A stretch of 64,000 bases of DNA, taken from positions 52,609-116,608 of the forward strand of contig JAJQCQ010000080.1 of assembly GCA_021202635.1 (NCBI GenBank), written 5' to 3'. A program made the position numbers and the translations under genes. Every line of letters begins with the position of its first letter. Positions within the stretch are counted from its first letter, which is position 1. The stretch comes from Lachnospiraceae bacterium (lineage in GTDB: Bacteria; Bacillota; Clostridia; Lachnospirales; Lachnospiraceae). Positions 36,533-46,039 of the stretch are shown one piece after another. Under the pieces are notes generated by a model, which worked only from the letters and a program-made list of their open reading frames with translations, did no database searches and had not been told where the DNA came from.

Positions 36533-36716
36533 AAAATCCCAGAGTGCCGTTTCCCGCCATCTGACTCCTGGCAAGGCCAGGTGGGTAACCGCAGCGCCGA
36601 TCTCTGCCTTCCACTGCAAACGGAGGCCTGACATCAAACGACGCGATATAGGAATCCCATTTAAAGTAATTGCAGGTTCAACACGACAGGAGTGTCGAAC
36701 ACCCCAGGAATTTCAC
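36533..36716 (-). ncRNA. ssrS: 6S RNA (SsrS) candidate
   Basis: The minus-strand sequence has 6S RNA features. The closing stem CCTGGGGTG pairs fully, with wobbles, with CACTCTGGG at the other end about 165 bases away. Near the 5' side is GTTCGACAC..GTGTTGAACC, then ACTTTAAATGGGATTCC. The 3' half has GGTTACCCACCTGGCC with CTTGCCAGG. 6S RNA mimics an open promoter and binds sigma-A RNA polymerase. The length of about 180 bases fits. The identification rests on remembered consensus features. Confidence 0.72.
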
Positions 36717-36723
36717 TGACCAT

Positions 36724-36752
36724 AGTATAACCCAACCGAAGAGATTTCGCAA
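36724..36752 (-). promoter_or_regulatory. promoter of the 6S RNA candidate
   Basis: Minus-strand TTGCGA (36747-36752) and TATACT (36724-36729) are separated by 17 bases, placing the RNA start near 36716. Confidence 0.6.
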
Positions 36753-36881
36753 CCGGAAATTTTTATCTTTTGCTAAAACGAATTTTATACTGCTTTTTCG
36801 CATATAGCCGCTTCTGGTGCAATTCCCATTTTTGCGTCAGTCTGTGAATTTTTTTATTCCCCGCAGGCTGGAGCACGTTCT

Positions 36882-38099
36882 TTACGCATTCTCACAGAGA
36901 CTCTCATAGGTTGCACGAACGGCCCTGATAAAATCCTCGCTGTTCAGCACCGTCACATCTTTCAGCGATGTGATCAGCGCGAGGTCTTTGGTCATCTTCC
37001 CGCTCTCAATGGTATCAATCACAGCCTTTTCCATACGGTCTGAGAACTGCCCCAGTTCCGGAATACCGTCAAGCTCTCCGCGTTTTCTGAGCGCACCCGT
37101 CCAGGCAAAAATCGTCGCCACAGAATTGGTCGAGGTCTCCTCTCCCTTCAGATACTTATAATAATGGCGCTGCACCGTCCCGTGCGCGGCCTCATACTCA
37201 TACTTTCCATCCGGGGAGACCAGCACGGAGGTCATCATCGCCAGTGAGCCAAATGCAGAGGAAATCATATCGCTCATGACGTCGCCATCATAATTTTTGC
37301 AGGCCCAGATGAAACCGCCCTCTGACTTCATCACACGCGCAACCGCATCGTCGATCAGTGTGTAAAAATAGGTAATCCCCGCCTTTTCGAATTTCTCTTT
37401 ATATTCGTTATCAAAGATTTCCTGGAAAATATCCTTAAACGTATGATCATACTTTTTGGAAATCGTATCCTTGGTAGCAAACCACAGATCCTGCTTCGTA
37501 TCAAGCGCATAGTTAAAGCAGCTGCGCGCGAAGCTCGCGATCGACCGGTCGATGTTGTGCATGCCCTGCAGTACGCCAGGCCCCTGAAACTCAAAAACCG
37601 TCTCCCGCAGCTCCTGGCCGTCCTCACCGGTGAAGAGCAGCTCAGCCTTGCCCGGTCCAGGCACATCGATCTCTACATTTTTATAGACATCGCCATACGC
37701 GTGTCTTGCAATCGTGATCGGCTTTTTCCAGGTACGCACATAGGGTTCAATGCCCTTCACCGTAATCGGCGCGCGGAACACCGTCCCGTCCAGAATCGCG
37801 CGAATCGTGCCGTTTGGGCTTTTCCACATCTCTTTCAGGTCATATTCCGTCATGCGCGCGGCGTTCGGTGTAATCGTCGCGCATTTGACCGCCACACCAT
37901 ATTTCTTGTTCGCGTTGGCGCTGTCCACCGTCACCTGATCGTTCGTCGCATTGCGGTTCTGAAGCCCCAGGTCATAATACTCGCTCTTCAGGTCGATGAA
38001 AGGATAAATCAGTTCCTCCTTAATGATCTTCCAGAGAATACGGGTCATCTCGTCTCCGTCCATCTCCACAATCGGTGTCGTCATTTTGATTTTTTCCAT
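36882..38099 (-). CDS. icd: NADP-dependent isocitrate dehydrogenase
   Basis: The enzyme converts isocitrate to 2-oxoglutarate with NADP. The 405-residue protein resembles the eukaryotic-type (subfamily II) enzyme: [32 protein letters not shown] at the start, [38 protein letters not shown], then the metal and substrate segments [10 protein letters not shown] and [10 protein letters not shown]. Length is typical. It is a single-gene unit after GAGGAGGAGC. Confidence 0.97.
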   Translation of the reverse strand: MEKIKMTTPIVEMDGDEMTRILWKIIKEELIYPFIDLKSEYYDLGLQNRNATNDQVTVDSANANKKYGVAVKCATITPNAARMTEYDLKEMWKSPNGTIRAILDGTVFRAPITVKGIEPYVRTWKKPITIARHAYGDVYKNVEIDVPGPGKAELLFTGEDGQELRETVFEFQGPGVLQGMHNIDRSIASFARSCFNYALDTKQDLWFATKDTISKKYDHTFKDIFQEIFDNEYKEKFEKAGITYFYTLIDDAVARVMKSEGGFIWACKNYDGDVMSDMISSAFGSLAMMTSVLVSPDGKYEYEAAHGTVQRHYYKYLKGEETSTNSVATIFAWTGALRKRGELDGIPELGQFSDRMEKAVIDTIESGKMTKDLALITSLKDVTVLNSEDFIRAVRATYESLCENA

Positions 38100-38352
38100 A
38101 ATAGCTCCTCCTCGCGTAATTCGCTCATCCTGCCGGTTCGTGTACCATCTGCAGCAGCCAGCTGCCCGTTTTCACACAGTGCTGCACACTGCATGGCATT
38201 CGCGCATGCCCAATATCCGCAGCAACACCCGCAATCTGCCCGCCACTTCCAAAAAGGATTATAATTTGCCCGGTCAAATTACGCAAGCCAATCTTGTACT
38301 TTCCGTAAATTTTATGGCAAATGGTACCGGGGAAGCAGCTGCTGAGTCTTTT

Positions 38353-38997
38353 CTAAATCGGCTTATACTTTCTCCGTTTCCGTTTGCGTCTCTTTTTCTG
38401 GCCATGTGCCTGCCGATAAGCATTAATCGTCTCCAGAATCGTACTGTAATCCCGCTCAAAAAGCTCTTCCGATACCTGTGGCGCCAGTGTCTCCTCCGGC
38501 ACGCGAAGCAGTATTTTATCAATGACAAATTCCTTACTTTTTCCCGCGTATTTGGGCATATCATTCAACTGCTGAATATGTACCAGCTCCGGCCGCCAAA
38601 GAAGGCTAAGCTTCTTCTTCCGATCCCGGTGTGGATTGCTGCTGGCCGTGCGCAGCACATAAAAATCCGGACCGCCCGCTTCTGACTCCACAGTGATAAT
38701 TCCCCAATATTCCGGCACGTGCTCCTCGATATGAAGTGCATGGCTCGTGCCAACCACGACATAATTCTGGTCAAAATAGCGGTCATAATCCTCCACCTGA
38801 CTGCGCAGGCGCGTGTAGGAATCCGCATCGCTCTTAATCTCAATCCCTACCACCGTCTCCGGAGTCACCATCACCACGTCCGCGCGCGAACCACCCATTC
38901 GCTTTTCCTCAAAAATCCGGATTTTACCAAAAGATTCCTCCAGATACTCAAATAGAGGTTCGCGGATATCCCGATCGCGCAAAATTTCCGCATCCAT
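38353..38997 (-). CDS. sce7726-type PD-(D/E)XK family protein
   Basis: The 214-residue protein resembles the sce7726 family, short proteins of unknown function with a nuclease-like core. RMGGSRADVVMVTP and VVGIEIKSDADSYTRLRSQVEDYDRYFD (about residues 33-75) supply the D and ExK residues. The C terminus is strongly basic (KKRRKRKRRK). It directly follows a 35-codon AAA-ATPase remnant whose stop codon overlaps its ribosome-binding region. Function is unknown. Confidence 0.75.
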   Translation of the reverse strand: MDAEILRDRDIREPLFEYLEESFGKIRIFEEKRMGGSRADVVMVTPETVVGIEIKSDADSYTRLRSQVEDYDRYFDQNYVVVGTSHALHIEEHVPEYWGIITVESEAGGPDFYVLRTASSNPHRDRKKKLSLLWRPELVHIQQLNDMPKYAGKSKEFVIDKILLRVPEETLAPQVSEELFERDYSTILETINAYRQAHGQKKRRKRKRRKYKPI

Positions 38998-38998
38998 C

Positions 38999-39106
38999 CT
39001 ACACCACCGCTTCTATTTCTTTTATCTGCTGCAGCTGCACTGAGATATCTGCCATATAATGAAGATCCGGATCGCAGCTCCCTGTTATATTAAATCTTTT
39101 CCCCAT
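38999..39106 (-). pseudogene. N-terminal remnant of an AAA family ATPase
   Basis: A 35-codon frame starts with MGKRFNITGSCDPDLHYMAD and ends in QQIKEIEAVV. It closely matches the start of the AAA ATPase at 16482-18068 (MQKTFNVTGVCVPEGNYMVD), and GGAGGGGG lies before its ATG. The ATPase domain is absent. The deletion joins it to the sce7726-type gene, whose ATG is 1 base downstream of its stop. Confidence 0.7.
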
Positions 39107-39128
39107 AATCCCCCTCCGAATCTGATAT

Positions 39129-41273
39129 TTATATCCGCATCGTCAGGCTGATCCTCTTTTTCTGCAGATCTACGCCGAGCACCTTCACTTCCACAATGTC
39201 GCCAACGCTCACCACCTCGAGCGGATGCTTCACAAATTTTTTATCCGTAAGCTGCGAAATGTGGACAAGCCCATCCTGGTGAACGCCAATGTCCACAAAA
39301 GCACCGAAGTCAATGACATTGCGGACGGTTCCTTTGAGGATCATCCCTTCTTTGAGGTCTTTCATCCCCAGCACATCGGTGCGCAGAATTGGCTTCGGCA
39401 TCTCATCACGCGGGTCACGCCCCGGACGGCCCAGTTCTTTTGCGATATCACGCAGCGTCGGCTCGCCGATGCCGAGCTTTTCCGCCATTTTTTTATAGTC
39501 CCGAATCTTGATCAGCTTCACGCCCTGCGCCGTAAAGCTTTCTTTTGTATAGCCAAGCTCCGCAAGCAGCTTTCCGGCTGCCTCATAGCTCTCCGGGTGG
39601 ATGCTGGTCGTATCCAGCGGCTCCGTGCCGCCCGTGATGCGCAAAAAGCCCGCGCACTGCTCGAAGGCCTTCGGGCCAAGCTTCGGCACCTTCAGAAGCT
39701 CGCGGCGGCTCTGAAAGCGGCCGTTTGCCTCACGGTAAGCGACGATATTTTTCGCAATGGTTTTCGTGATGCCGGAGACATGCTCCATCAGCGGGACGGA
39801 AGCCGTGTTCAGGTCAACGCCGACCCGGTTCACACAATCCTCAACCACACCGTCCAGCGATTCGCCCAGCTTTTTCTGGTTCATGTCGTGCTGGTACTGG
39901 CCGACGCCGATGGACTTCGGGTCGATCTTCACCAGCTCCGCAAGCGGATCCTGCACCCGGCGGGCAATGGACGCCGCGCTGCGCTGTCCGACGTCAAAAT
40001 TCGGAAACTCCTCCGTCGCCAGCTTGCTCGCGGAATAAACGGAGGCACCTGCCTCATTCGTAATCACATAGGAAACCTTCTGCGGAATCTCCTTTAAAAT
40101 CTCAACAATAATCTGCTCCGACTCACGTGAAGCGGTGCCATTTCCAACGGAAATCAGCGTTACGCCGTATTTGGCGATCAGCTTTTTGACCGTATCCTTT
40201 GCGGCGCGGATTTTCGTCTCGTTCGTCGGCGCGGTCGGATAAACGACGGTCGTATCCAGCACCTTGCCGGTGGCATCCACGACGGCCAGCTTGCAGCCGG
40301 TACGGAACGCAGGGTCCCAGCCAAGTACCACCTGCCCCGCGATCGGCGGCTGCATCAGAAGCTGCTCCAGGTTCTTCCCGAAAACAGCAATCGCCCCGTC
40401 CTCCGCCTTCTCCGTCAGACTGCTGCGAATCTCGCGCTCAATTGCCGGTCCGATCAGACGGCGGTAGGAATCCTCCACCGTTGCCTTCAGCACCGACGTC
40501 GTATACGGGTTCTCCCGTGTAATCACCTGCCGCTCCAGATAAGAAAGAATCTTCTCCTCCGGCGCCTCAATCTTCACCGTCAGAAACTTCTCCTTCTCTC
40601 CGCGATTCAGCGCCAGAATCCGGTGCCCCTGTGTCTTCGTAAGCTGTTCCGAATAATGATAATACATCTCGTAGACCGATTCGGCTTTCTCATCCTTCGC
40701 CTCGCTCACGAGCATCCCCTCGTGCATCGTCATCTCACGGATGCGGAAACGGTAATTCGCCTCGTCCGAGATCGCCTCCGCCAGAATATCACAGGCCCCG
40801 GCGATCGCCTCCTCCACAGTACGCACCTCTTTTTCCTCCGAGAGGTAAGCCTCCGCGTCCTTTTCCAGCGGCCGCTTTGTCATCTGCAGCCAGATCAGAT
40901 TTGCCAGCGGCTCCAGACCCTTTTCCTTCGCGATCGTCGCGCGCGTACGGCGCTTCGGCCGGTACGGGCGGTACAAATCCTCCACCACCACCAGCGTCTG
41001 CGCTTCCTCAATCTGTCTGCGAAGCTCCGGCGTCAGCTTGCCCTGCTCCTCAATCGTGGCAAGCACCTGCTCTTTTTTCTCCTCCAGATTCCGAAGATAA
41101 TTCAGGCGCTCCAGCAGCTTCCGCAGCACCTCATCATCCAGCGAGCCGGTGGCCTCCTTCCTGTAGCGGGCAATAAACGGAATCGTATTGCCATCGTCAA
41201 TCAGCTTCACCGCCGCCTCCGCCTGCGCTGGGCGAATTTCCAGTTCCTGTGCAAGGGTTTTTATTATATCCAT
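39129..41273 (-). CDS. tex: Tex family RNA-binding transcriptional accessory protein
   Basis: Tex binds nucleic acid and affects transcription. The 714-residue protein has the Tex N-terminal domain, a YqgF/RNase H-like domain (VLGWDPAFRTGCKLAVVDATG, about residue 325), a helix-hairpin-helix region (LNTASVPLMEHVSGITKTIAKNIVAYRE) and a C-terminal S1 domain (LKGTVRNVIDFGAFVDIGVHQDGLVHISQL, about 640-670). Length is typical. The ATG follows GGAGGACTT. Confidence 0.96.
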   Translation of the reverse strand: MDIIKTLAQELEIRPAQAEAAVKLIDDGNTIPFIARYRKEATGSLDDEVLRKLLERLNYLRNLEEKKEQVLATIEEQGKLTPELRRQIEEAQTLVVVEDLYRPYRPKRRTRATIAKEKGLEPLANLIWLQMTKRPLEKDAEAYLSEEKEVRTVEEAIAGACDILAEAISDEANYRFRIREMTMHEGMLVSEAKDEKAESVYEMYYHYSEQLTKTQGHRILALNRGEKEKFLTVKIEAPEEKILSYLERQVITRENPYTTSVLKATVEDSYRRLIGPAIEREIRSSLTEKAEDGAIAVFGKNLEQLLMQPPIAGQVVLGWDPAFRTGCKLAVVDATGKVLDTTVVYPTAPTNETKIRAAKDTVKKLIAKYGVTLISVGNGTASRESEQIIVEILKEIPQKVSYVITNEAGASVYSASKLATEEFPNFDVGQRSAASIARRVQDPLAELVKIDPKSIGVGQYQHDMNQKKLGESLDGVVEDCVNRVGVDLNTASVPLMEHVSGITKTIAKNIVAYREANGRFQSRRELLKVPKLGPKAFEQCAGFLRITGGTEPLDTTSIHPESYEAAGKLLAELGYTKESFTAQGVKLIKIRDYKKMAEKLGIGEPTLRDIAKELGRPGRDPRDEMPKPILRTDVLGMKDLKEGMILKGTVRNVIDFGAFVDIGVHQDGLVHISQLTDKKFVKHPLEVVSVGDIVEVKVLGVDLQKKRISLTMRI

Positions 41274-41745
41274 AAGTCCTCCAGATTTACCTTGTTACAC
41301 TGCGTTTTCAACCCTGACTACGCGACAAATGCGTAGGCGGGTTGTAACCAGTAGCTTTACCTTTCGCGATATTCATCGCCATACTTTGCGCCCTGCCGTA
41401 TCGCTGGCGCTCTTTTCCTGTAACCTACTATAGCAAATTCAGGTGTTTTTGTAAATCTTCATTTATAAGACGATTTATTGATTTTTTATATTTAAATAGC
41501 AACTGTATACCTTGCATATCCCTTGTTTTCTTCTCCCATTTATGCTATTATTTGTGCCATATCTACATCCTTCTCCAGCCGATATTCCTATCGCTGCGGA
41601 CAGTGAAATAGAGTTACAGGTCACTCCATGACCAGATATACGTTATCTGAACCATTACAGGTGTGACCTGTAACGAAATATATACTACAGATGCGCAGAA
41701 TGGCTTCCTGCTATTCCTGCGCATCCATAAGAATGGAGTAATGTT
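41274..41745. other. intergenic region with repeats and a promoter
   Basis: This 472-base gap separates the divergent tex gene and DUF4190/DUF975 pair. It is AT-rich around 41450-41560, has a possible promoter TTGTTT-17-TATTAT (41523-41551, plus strand), and holds the repeat at 41613-41674. No other gene was seen. Confidence 0.5.
41613..41674. repeat. inverted repeat with GTTACAGGTCA arms
   Basis: Perfect 11-base arms, GTTACAGGTCA (41613-41623) and TGACCTGTAAC (41664-41674), surround a 40-base loop that has another ATTACAGGT. The element resembles the one at 1216-1272. Confidence 0.6.
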
Positions 41746-42312
41746 ATGGATTTCATGAATCAGAATTACGACGATGAATATACCTATGAGTCCCGCCCCG
41801 GCCGCAAGCGTGGCCCGATGGCAACTGCGGCGATTGTGCTCGGCATCCTCTCTATTACGCTGAGTTCCATCATATATGTCGCGCTCCCCTGCGGAGCGAT
41901 CGCAGTGATCTGCGCGATTCTCTCCCGGGATAAGCACTCCATGCCCGGGCGCAGCAAGGCTGGCATGATCTGCGGAATGATCGGCATGGTTGCGACGACC
42001 GTGATCACGGTATCTGCGTTCCGCTATGTTCTGACCACGGACGAAGGGCGTTCCTACCTGGAATACTATTATCGGATTTATACCGGAGATTACGATTTTG
42101 ATCTGGATGAGACACTCGAAGAGATTTTCCCATTCCTTTACGGCTCAGAGGAGTCTGATGGCGGCAGGTCCGGCGATATGGAGGTCCCAGGTTCTGATGC
42201 CACCCCGGATGGTGGCTCTGATCCCTCCGAGGGGGAAGATTACGATGATGGGAATACGGGCGGTTCTGCTCCGCAGCAGAACAGTCCTGCGGAGGAAGGA
42301 GGCTTCATCTGA
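41746..42312 (+). CDS. DUF4190-like membrane protein
   Basis: The 188-residue protein has two hydrophobic segments (AAIVLGILSITLSSIIYVAL and AGMICGMIGMVATTVITVSA, about residues 28-47 and 72-91), the pattern of DUF4190 proteins. A YxxYY-type segment and an acidic, Gly/Asp/Ser-rich tail (from about 135) follow. It starts after GGAG, and its stop overlaps the next start by one base (TGATG). Function unknown; the next gene is also a membrane protein, so they may work together. Confidence 0.8.
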   Translation: MDFMNQNYDDEYTYESRPGRKRGPMATAAIVLGILSITLSSIIYVALPCGAIAVICAILSRDKHSMPGRSKAGMICGMIGMVATTVITVSAFRYVLTTDEGRSYLEYYYRIYTGDYDFDLDETLEEIFPFLYGSEESDGGRSGDMEVPGSDATPDGGSDPSEGEDYDDGNTGGSAPQQNSPAEEGGFI

Positions 42313-43031
42313 TGGAAAAGATTGATACAAAAGAACTGAAATGGTACGCGCGCAGCGTCCTGAACGGAAAACACGCGTCGCTGGCCGGGATCACCCTCCT
42401 GCTTACCACGCTGAATCTGCTGCTCAACTTTCTTTGTCTGGAAGCAGCTCCTTATGGTACAAGCATACTCAGCATCCTGCTGTATTTCGGGTGCTCAATC
42501 CTGATCAATATGATTTACTACATTCTGCTTGCCGGACTTTATGGGATTTACCTGAATATCTGCAACAACCGTTCCTTCCGCTGGACAGATCTGTTTTCCG
42601 CTTTTACGCAGCATCCGGAGCCGGTGGCGATTTACTCGCTTGTCCAGTATGCACTGGCTTATATCTGTACGCAGATTGGCGTCTGGTGGCTGAGTGAGGC
42701 GCTGAACCTGCTGTTTTACGGAGACGCGGGCAATCTTCTGCTGGCGACCGTTGTCACCGCCATCGCGGCTGTGCTGTACATTTTTCTAAAGCTCTCTCTC
42801 TCTATGGTACTGTTTGTCCATGCGGATCATCCGGACCTGTCTTTCCGGGAGATGCTGAAGGAAGGCTGGCAGCTTATGAACGGACATCGTCCAAAGTTCT
42901 TTTATCTCGGACTTTCTTTTCTCGGAATGGTTCTTCTGGGGCTTCTCTCTTTCGGGATTGGATTTCTGTTTGTAGAGCCCTATATTTATACGACAGAAGG
43001 ATATTTTTACAAAAAAATTTCCGGCCGCTGA
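42312..43031 (+). CDS. DUF975 family integral membrane protein
   Basis: The 239-residue protein begins MEKIDTKELKWYARSVLNGKHA, typical of DUF975, and has about five membrane segments. The conserved segment RSFRWTDLFSAFTQH is central and LSFREMLKEGWQLMNGHRPKFFYLGLSF lies near the end. It is translationally coupled to the DUF4190-like gene. Role unknown. Confidence 0.85.
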   Translation: MEKIDTKELKWYARSVLNGKHASLAGITLLLTTLNLLLNFLCLEAAPYGTSILSILLYFGCSILINMIYYILLAGLYGIYLNICNNRSFRWTDLFSAFTQHPEPVAIYSLVQYALAYICTQIGVWWLSEALNLLFYGDAGNLLLATVVTAIAAVLYIFLKLSLSMVLFVHADHPDLSFREMLKEGWQLMNGHRPKFFYLGLSFLGMVLLGLLSFGIGFLFVEPYIYTTEGYFYKKISGR

Positions 43032-43049
43032 AACAACGGCCGGAAATTT
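43015..43049. terminator. bidirectional terminator between DUF975 and apgM
   Basis: A perfect 13-bp stem (AAATTTCCGGCCG, 43015-43027, with 43037-43049) has a 9-base loop. It overlaps both stop codons; a long T-run follows on the minus strand. Confidence 0.88.
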
Positions 43050-44256
43050 ATTGTTCGTTTTCAAACAACACATCAATCAGCTTATACCCCTCCGGGCGGA
43101 AAATACCGCTTTCCTTTGCGGTACGCTCGCAGTAAAGTGCTCCCTTTCCAAGCGTTTTCGTACTGTCATACAGCAGATACGGGATCGGATCGGAGGTATG
43201 CGTGCGAATGCGGATCGGGGTCGGATGATCCGGCATGATCAGCATCCGGTACGGCTCACCGGAAGCGTCCAGCTGTTCCTTTACGATACGGATGATCCGC
43301 TGATCCAGGTTCTCGATCGACTGAATCTTGCGCTCCAGGCTGCCCTGATGGCCCATCTCATCCGGCGCCTCCAGATGCACATAGGCAAAATCCACACCAT
43401 CCTTCAGCAGTGCATCCACCGCTGCTTGCGCCTTCCCTTCATAGTTCGTATGCAGACCGCCGTTCGCGCCCTCGACCTGGATGACCTGCATCCCGGCGCC
43501 GATTGCGATGCCCTTCAGCAGATCGACCGCGGAAATCATCGCGCCCGTCTTGCCATTCTTCTTTTCAAAAGAATCCACCATCGGCTTCGTGCCCGCGCCC
43601 CAGAACCAGCAGCTGTTCGCCGGATTCAGGCCCTTCGCCTTGCGCTCCCGGTTGATCGGATGGTTGACGAGAATCTCATAGCTGCGCTTCTGCATCGCAA
43701 GAAGCATCTCGTCCGCCGGCAGATACGGCCCGATCACCTCCGTCAGATGGTCATGCGGGGGCGTCAGGTCTTCCACACATCCATTCGCCCAGATCACACA
43801 GTGGCGGTAACTCGTCCCCACGTAGAACTGATACCTTTCATTCTGCAGCTCATCCTGCACCGCTTTCAGCAAAACCACGGCGTCCTCTGTGCTGATCTCC
43901 CCGGAGCTGTGATCCAGAATCCGTTTCTGTTCATACACAGTTTCCTCTTCTGAGAGCGTCACCAGATTGCAGCGCATCGCAACATCCGTATCCTTCATTG
44001 CTACACCAATGCTCAATGCCTCCAGCGGGGAGCGTCCGGTATAATACTCACGAGGATTATAACCCAGCACGGCAAGATTTGCCGTATCACTGCCCGGCGC
44101 CATGCCGTCCGGGATCGTCTTCACCAGGCCCACTTCCCCGGTCGCAGCCAGCGCATCCATCGCAGGTGTAACCGCAGCCTCCAGAGGCGTACGTCCGTCA
44201 AGCGCCTCCTGCGGCTCGTCCGCCATACCGTCGCCTAAGATTACGATGTATTTCAT
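43048..44256 (-). CDS. apgM: 2,3-bisphosphoglycerate-independent phosphoglycerate mutase (archaeal type)
   Basis: The enzyme interconverts 3- and 2-phosphoglycerate without a bisphosphate cofactor. The 402-residue product begins MKYIVILGDGMADEPQEALDG, with the metal-binding DGMAD and the Ser nucleophile region APGSDTANLAVLGYNP (about residues 53-68). Near the C terminus MPDHPTPIRIRTHTSDPIPYLLY supplies metal ligands. Length fits the aPGAM group. It is a single gene ended by a strong hairpin. Confidence 0.95.
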   Translation of the reverse strand: MKYIVILGDGMADEPQEALDGRTPLEAAVTPAMDALAATGEVGLVKTIPDGMAPGSDTANLAVLGYNPREYYTGRSPLEALSIGVAMKDTDVAMRCNLVTLSEEETVYEQKRILDHSSGEISTEDAVVLLKAVQDELQNERYQFYVGTSYRHCVIWANGCVEDLTPPHDHLTEVIGPYLPADEMLLAMQKRSYEILVNHPINRERKAKGLNPANSCWFWGAGTKPMVDSFEKKNGKTGAMISAVDLLKGIAIGAGMQVIQVEGANGGLHTNYEGKAQAAVDALLKDGVDFAYVHLEAPDEMGHQGSLERKIQSIENLDQRIIRIVKEQLDASGEPYRMLIMPDHPTPIRIRTHTSDPIPYLLYDSTKTLGKGALYCERTAKESGIFRPEGYKLIDVLFENEQ

Positions 44257-44341
44257 TATTCGCTTCCACCCTTCCTTTCCTCACATCATTTCATTCTATC
44301 AAGATCGTTCATTCATCAATCAGGTATATCCCGGAAAACGC

Positions 44342-45556
44342 TCATTCACGAATACGAAGCATCCCAAGAATCTGTCCCTCGAGCTTCGCCGCGCATTCCT
44401 GATACTCTGCCTCAGACATCACCGGCGTGATGAAGCCATACTCGCCCGGCAGATCTGCGTTCACCACGGAAATCGCACCAAACACACGCTCTGCGCTTTC
44501 TCTCTCGTTTATATCACCTTTCACCCGGACAAAAAACTGTTTCCGCATCTCTGCTACCGGCTGTAAATCCTGTTTTTCCGGACTCCACTCAGACATCACG
44601 CTGCGTCCCAGGGTCTGCGCCTCTTCGATCACATCCGCCACGACCGCGCTCGCAGTCGCCTCTTTCCCGGCGCCCTGGCCATAGAACATCGCGTCGCCGA
44701 GCATCGTTCCATGCACAAAAATTGCATTAAACACGCCATTTACCAGATACAGCGGATCCGTCTTCTGCACCAGGAACGGCGCCACCAGCGCCAGGACATT
44801 TCCGCCCTCTTTTCTGCTGTGTGCCAGCAGGCGGATCGCCATCCCCAGTTCTTTTGCGTAGCGCACCTCCGCCGATGTAATCTTTGAAATTTCTTCTGTA
44901 TAGATATCAGAAAAGTCAACCCGTTTCCCATAAGCCAGAGAAGAAAGAATTGCCAGCTTACGGCAGGCGTCATGGCCCTCCACATCCGCCTCCGGATTGC
45001 GCTCTGCATAACCCTTTTCCTGCGCTTCATGCAGCACGTCGTCAAACTCCGATCCCTCGTCCATCATTTTTGTAAGGACATAGTTCGTCGTACCGTTTAC
45101 GATGCCGGTAATCTCATCAAGCTCATCCGAGCAGAGCGATGTCCGCATCGGCCGGATAATCGGGATACCGCCGCCGCAGCTCGCCTCAAACAAATAGCTA
45201 ACCTGATGCTCTCTCGCGATCTGCAGCAGCTCCGTGCCATGGCGCGCAACCAGCTCCTTATTCGAAGTGCAGGCACTCTTTCCCGCTTCCAGCGCACGCT
45301 TCGTAAATGGATAAGCCGGATTCAGACCTCCCATCGTCTCGACCACAATGCGCACCTCCGGGTCGTTGATGATCACATCGTAATCATGCACCAGCTTCTC
45401 CTGCACCGGGTCTCCCGGGAATTCCCGCAGATCCAGCACATATTTCACCTGAATATCCACGCCCGTCTTTGCCAGAATACTGTCGTGGTTCGTCTCCATC
45501 ACCTTTACCACTCCGGAACCAACTGTTCCGTAGCCTAATACCGCTACTGCTACCAT
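44342..45556 (-). CDS. hom: homoserine dehydrogenase
   Basis: The enzyme reduces aspartate semialdehyde to homoserine for threonine and methionine. The 404-residue product starts MVAVAVLGYGTVGSGVVKVME with a Rossmann motif. It has ASCGGGIPIIRPMRTSL and GIVNGTTNYVLTKM at the active site, ARKL-type residues at HDACRKLAIL, and a C-terminal ACT regulatory domain. The ATG at 45556 follows GAGGAGG. It is probably cotranscribed with the ACT protein upstream. Confidence 0.96.
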   Translation of the reverse strand: MVAVAVLGYGTVGSGVVKVMETNHDSILAKTGVDIQVKYVLDLREFPGDPVQEKLVHDYDVIINDPEVRIVVETMGGLNPAYPFTKRALEAGKSACTSNKELVARHGTELLQIAREHQVSYLFEASCGGGIPIIRPMRTSLCSDELDEITGIVNGTTNYVLTKMMDEGSEFDDVLHEAQEKGYAERNPEADVEGHDACRKLAILSSLAYGKRVDFSDIYTEEISKITSAEVRYAKELGMAIRLLAHSRKEGGNVLALVAPFLVQKTDPLYLVNGVFNAIFVHGTMLGDAMFYGQGAGKEATASAVVADVIEEAQTLGRSVMSEWSPEKQDLQPVAEMRKQFFVRVKGDINERESAERVFGAISVVNADLPGEYGFITPVMSEAEYQECAAKLEGQILGMLRIRE

Positions 45557-45595
45557 AATTTCCTCCTCAAATCCGCTGTCCCAACAGCCTGTCAT

Positions 45596-46039
45596 TTATT
45601 CACGCGCCAGTATCTTCAGATACTGCACGCCTTCTTTTGCCTCGATCGTCTCGATCATACTCGAGAGATCCCCGGTTGCCGGAAGCACCTCTATGCTGAG
45701 CGTCAGCATCGCAACCCCGTTCGTCGGTATGCTCTGATGAATCGTCAGAATGTTGGCACGATACTCTGCCACCACATGAAGCACATCCGAGAGAAGCCCC
45801 GGCTCATCGTGCATCTGCATCAGGAACGTAAATGTCTTTCCCTTTACATTATCACGAAACGGAAAAATATCTTCCTTATATTTATAGAAAGAACTCCGGC
45901 TGATCCCCACCGCGTCTGCGGCTTCCTGCACAGTAGCAGCCCGGCCGGTCTCAAGCAGACGCTTCGCCTCTACGACCTTCATCAGGACCTCCGGCACCGC
46001 TTTTTCTTTTACTACATAATACTTTGATCCGTCCGACAT
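45596..46039 (-). CDS. ACT domain-containing protein (PheB/UPF0735 type)
   Basis: The 147-residue protein has an N-terminal helix-turn-helix-like segment (VQEAADAVGISRSSFYKYKEDIFPF, residues about 37-62) and a C-terminal ACT domain (KTFTFLMQMHDEPGLLSDVLHVVAEYRANILTIHQS). In Firmicutes this family is often encoded next to hom and probably senses an amino acid. The ATG follows AGGAGG, and hom starts 40 bases after the stop. Confidence 0.9.
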   Translation of the reverse strand: MSDGSKYYVVKEKAVPEVLMKVVEAKRLLETGRAATVQEAADAVGISRSSFYKYKEDIFPFRDNVKGKTFTFLMQMHDEPGLLSDVLHVVAEYRANILTIHQSIPTNGVAMLTLSIEVLPATGDLSSMIETIEAKEGVQYLKILARE

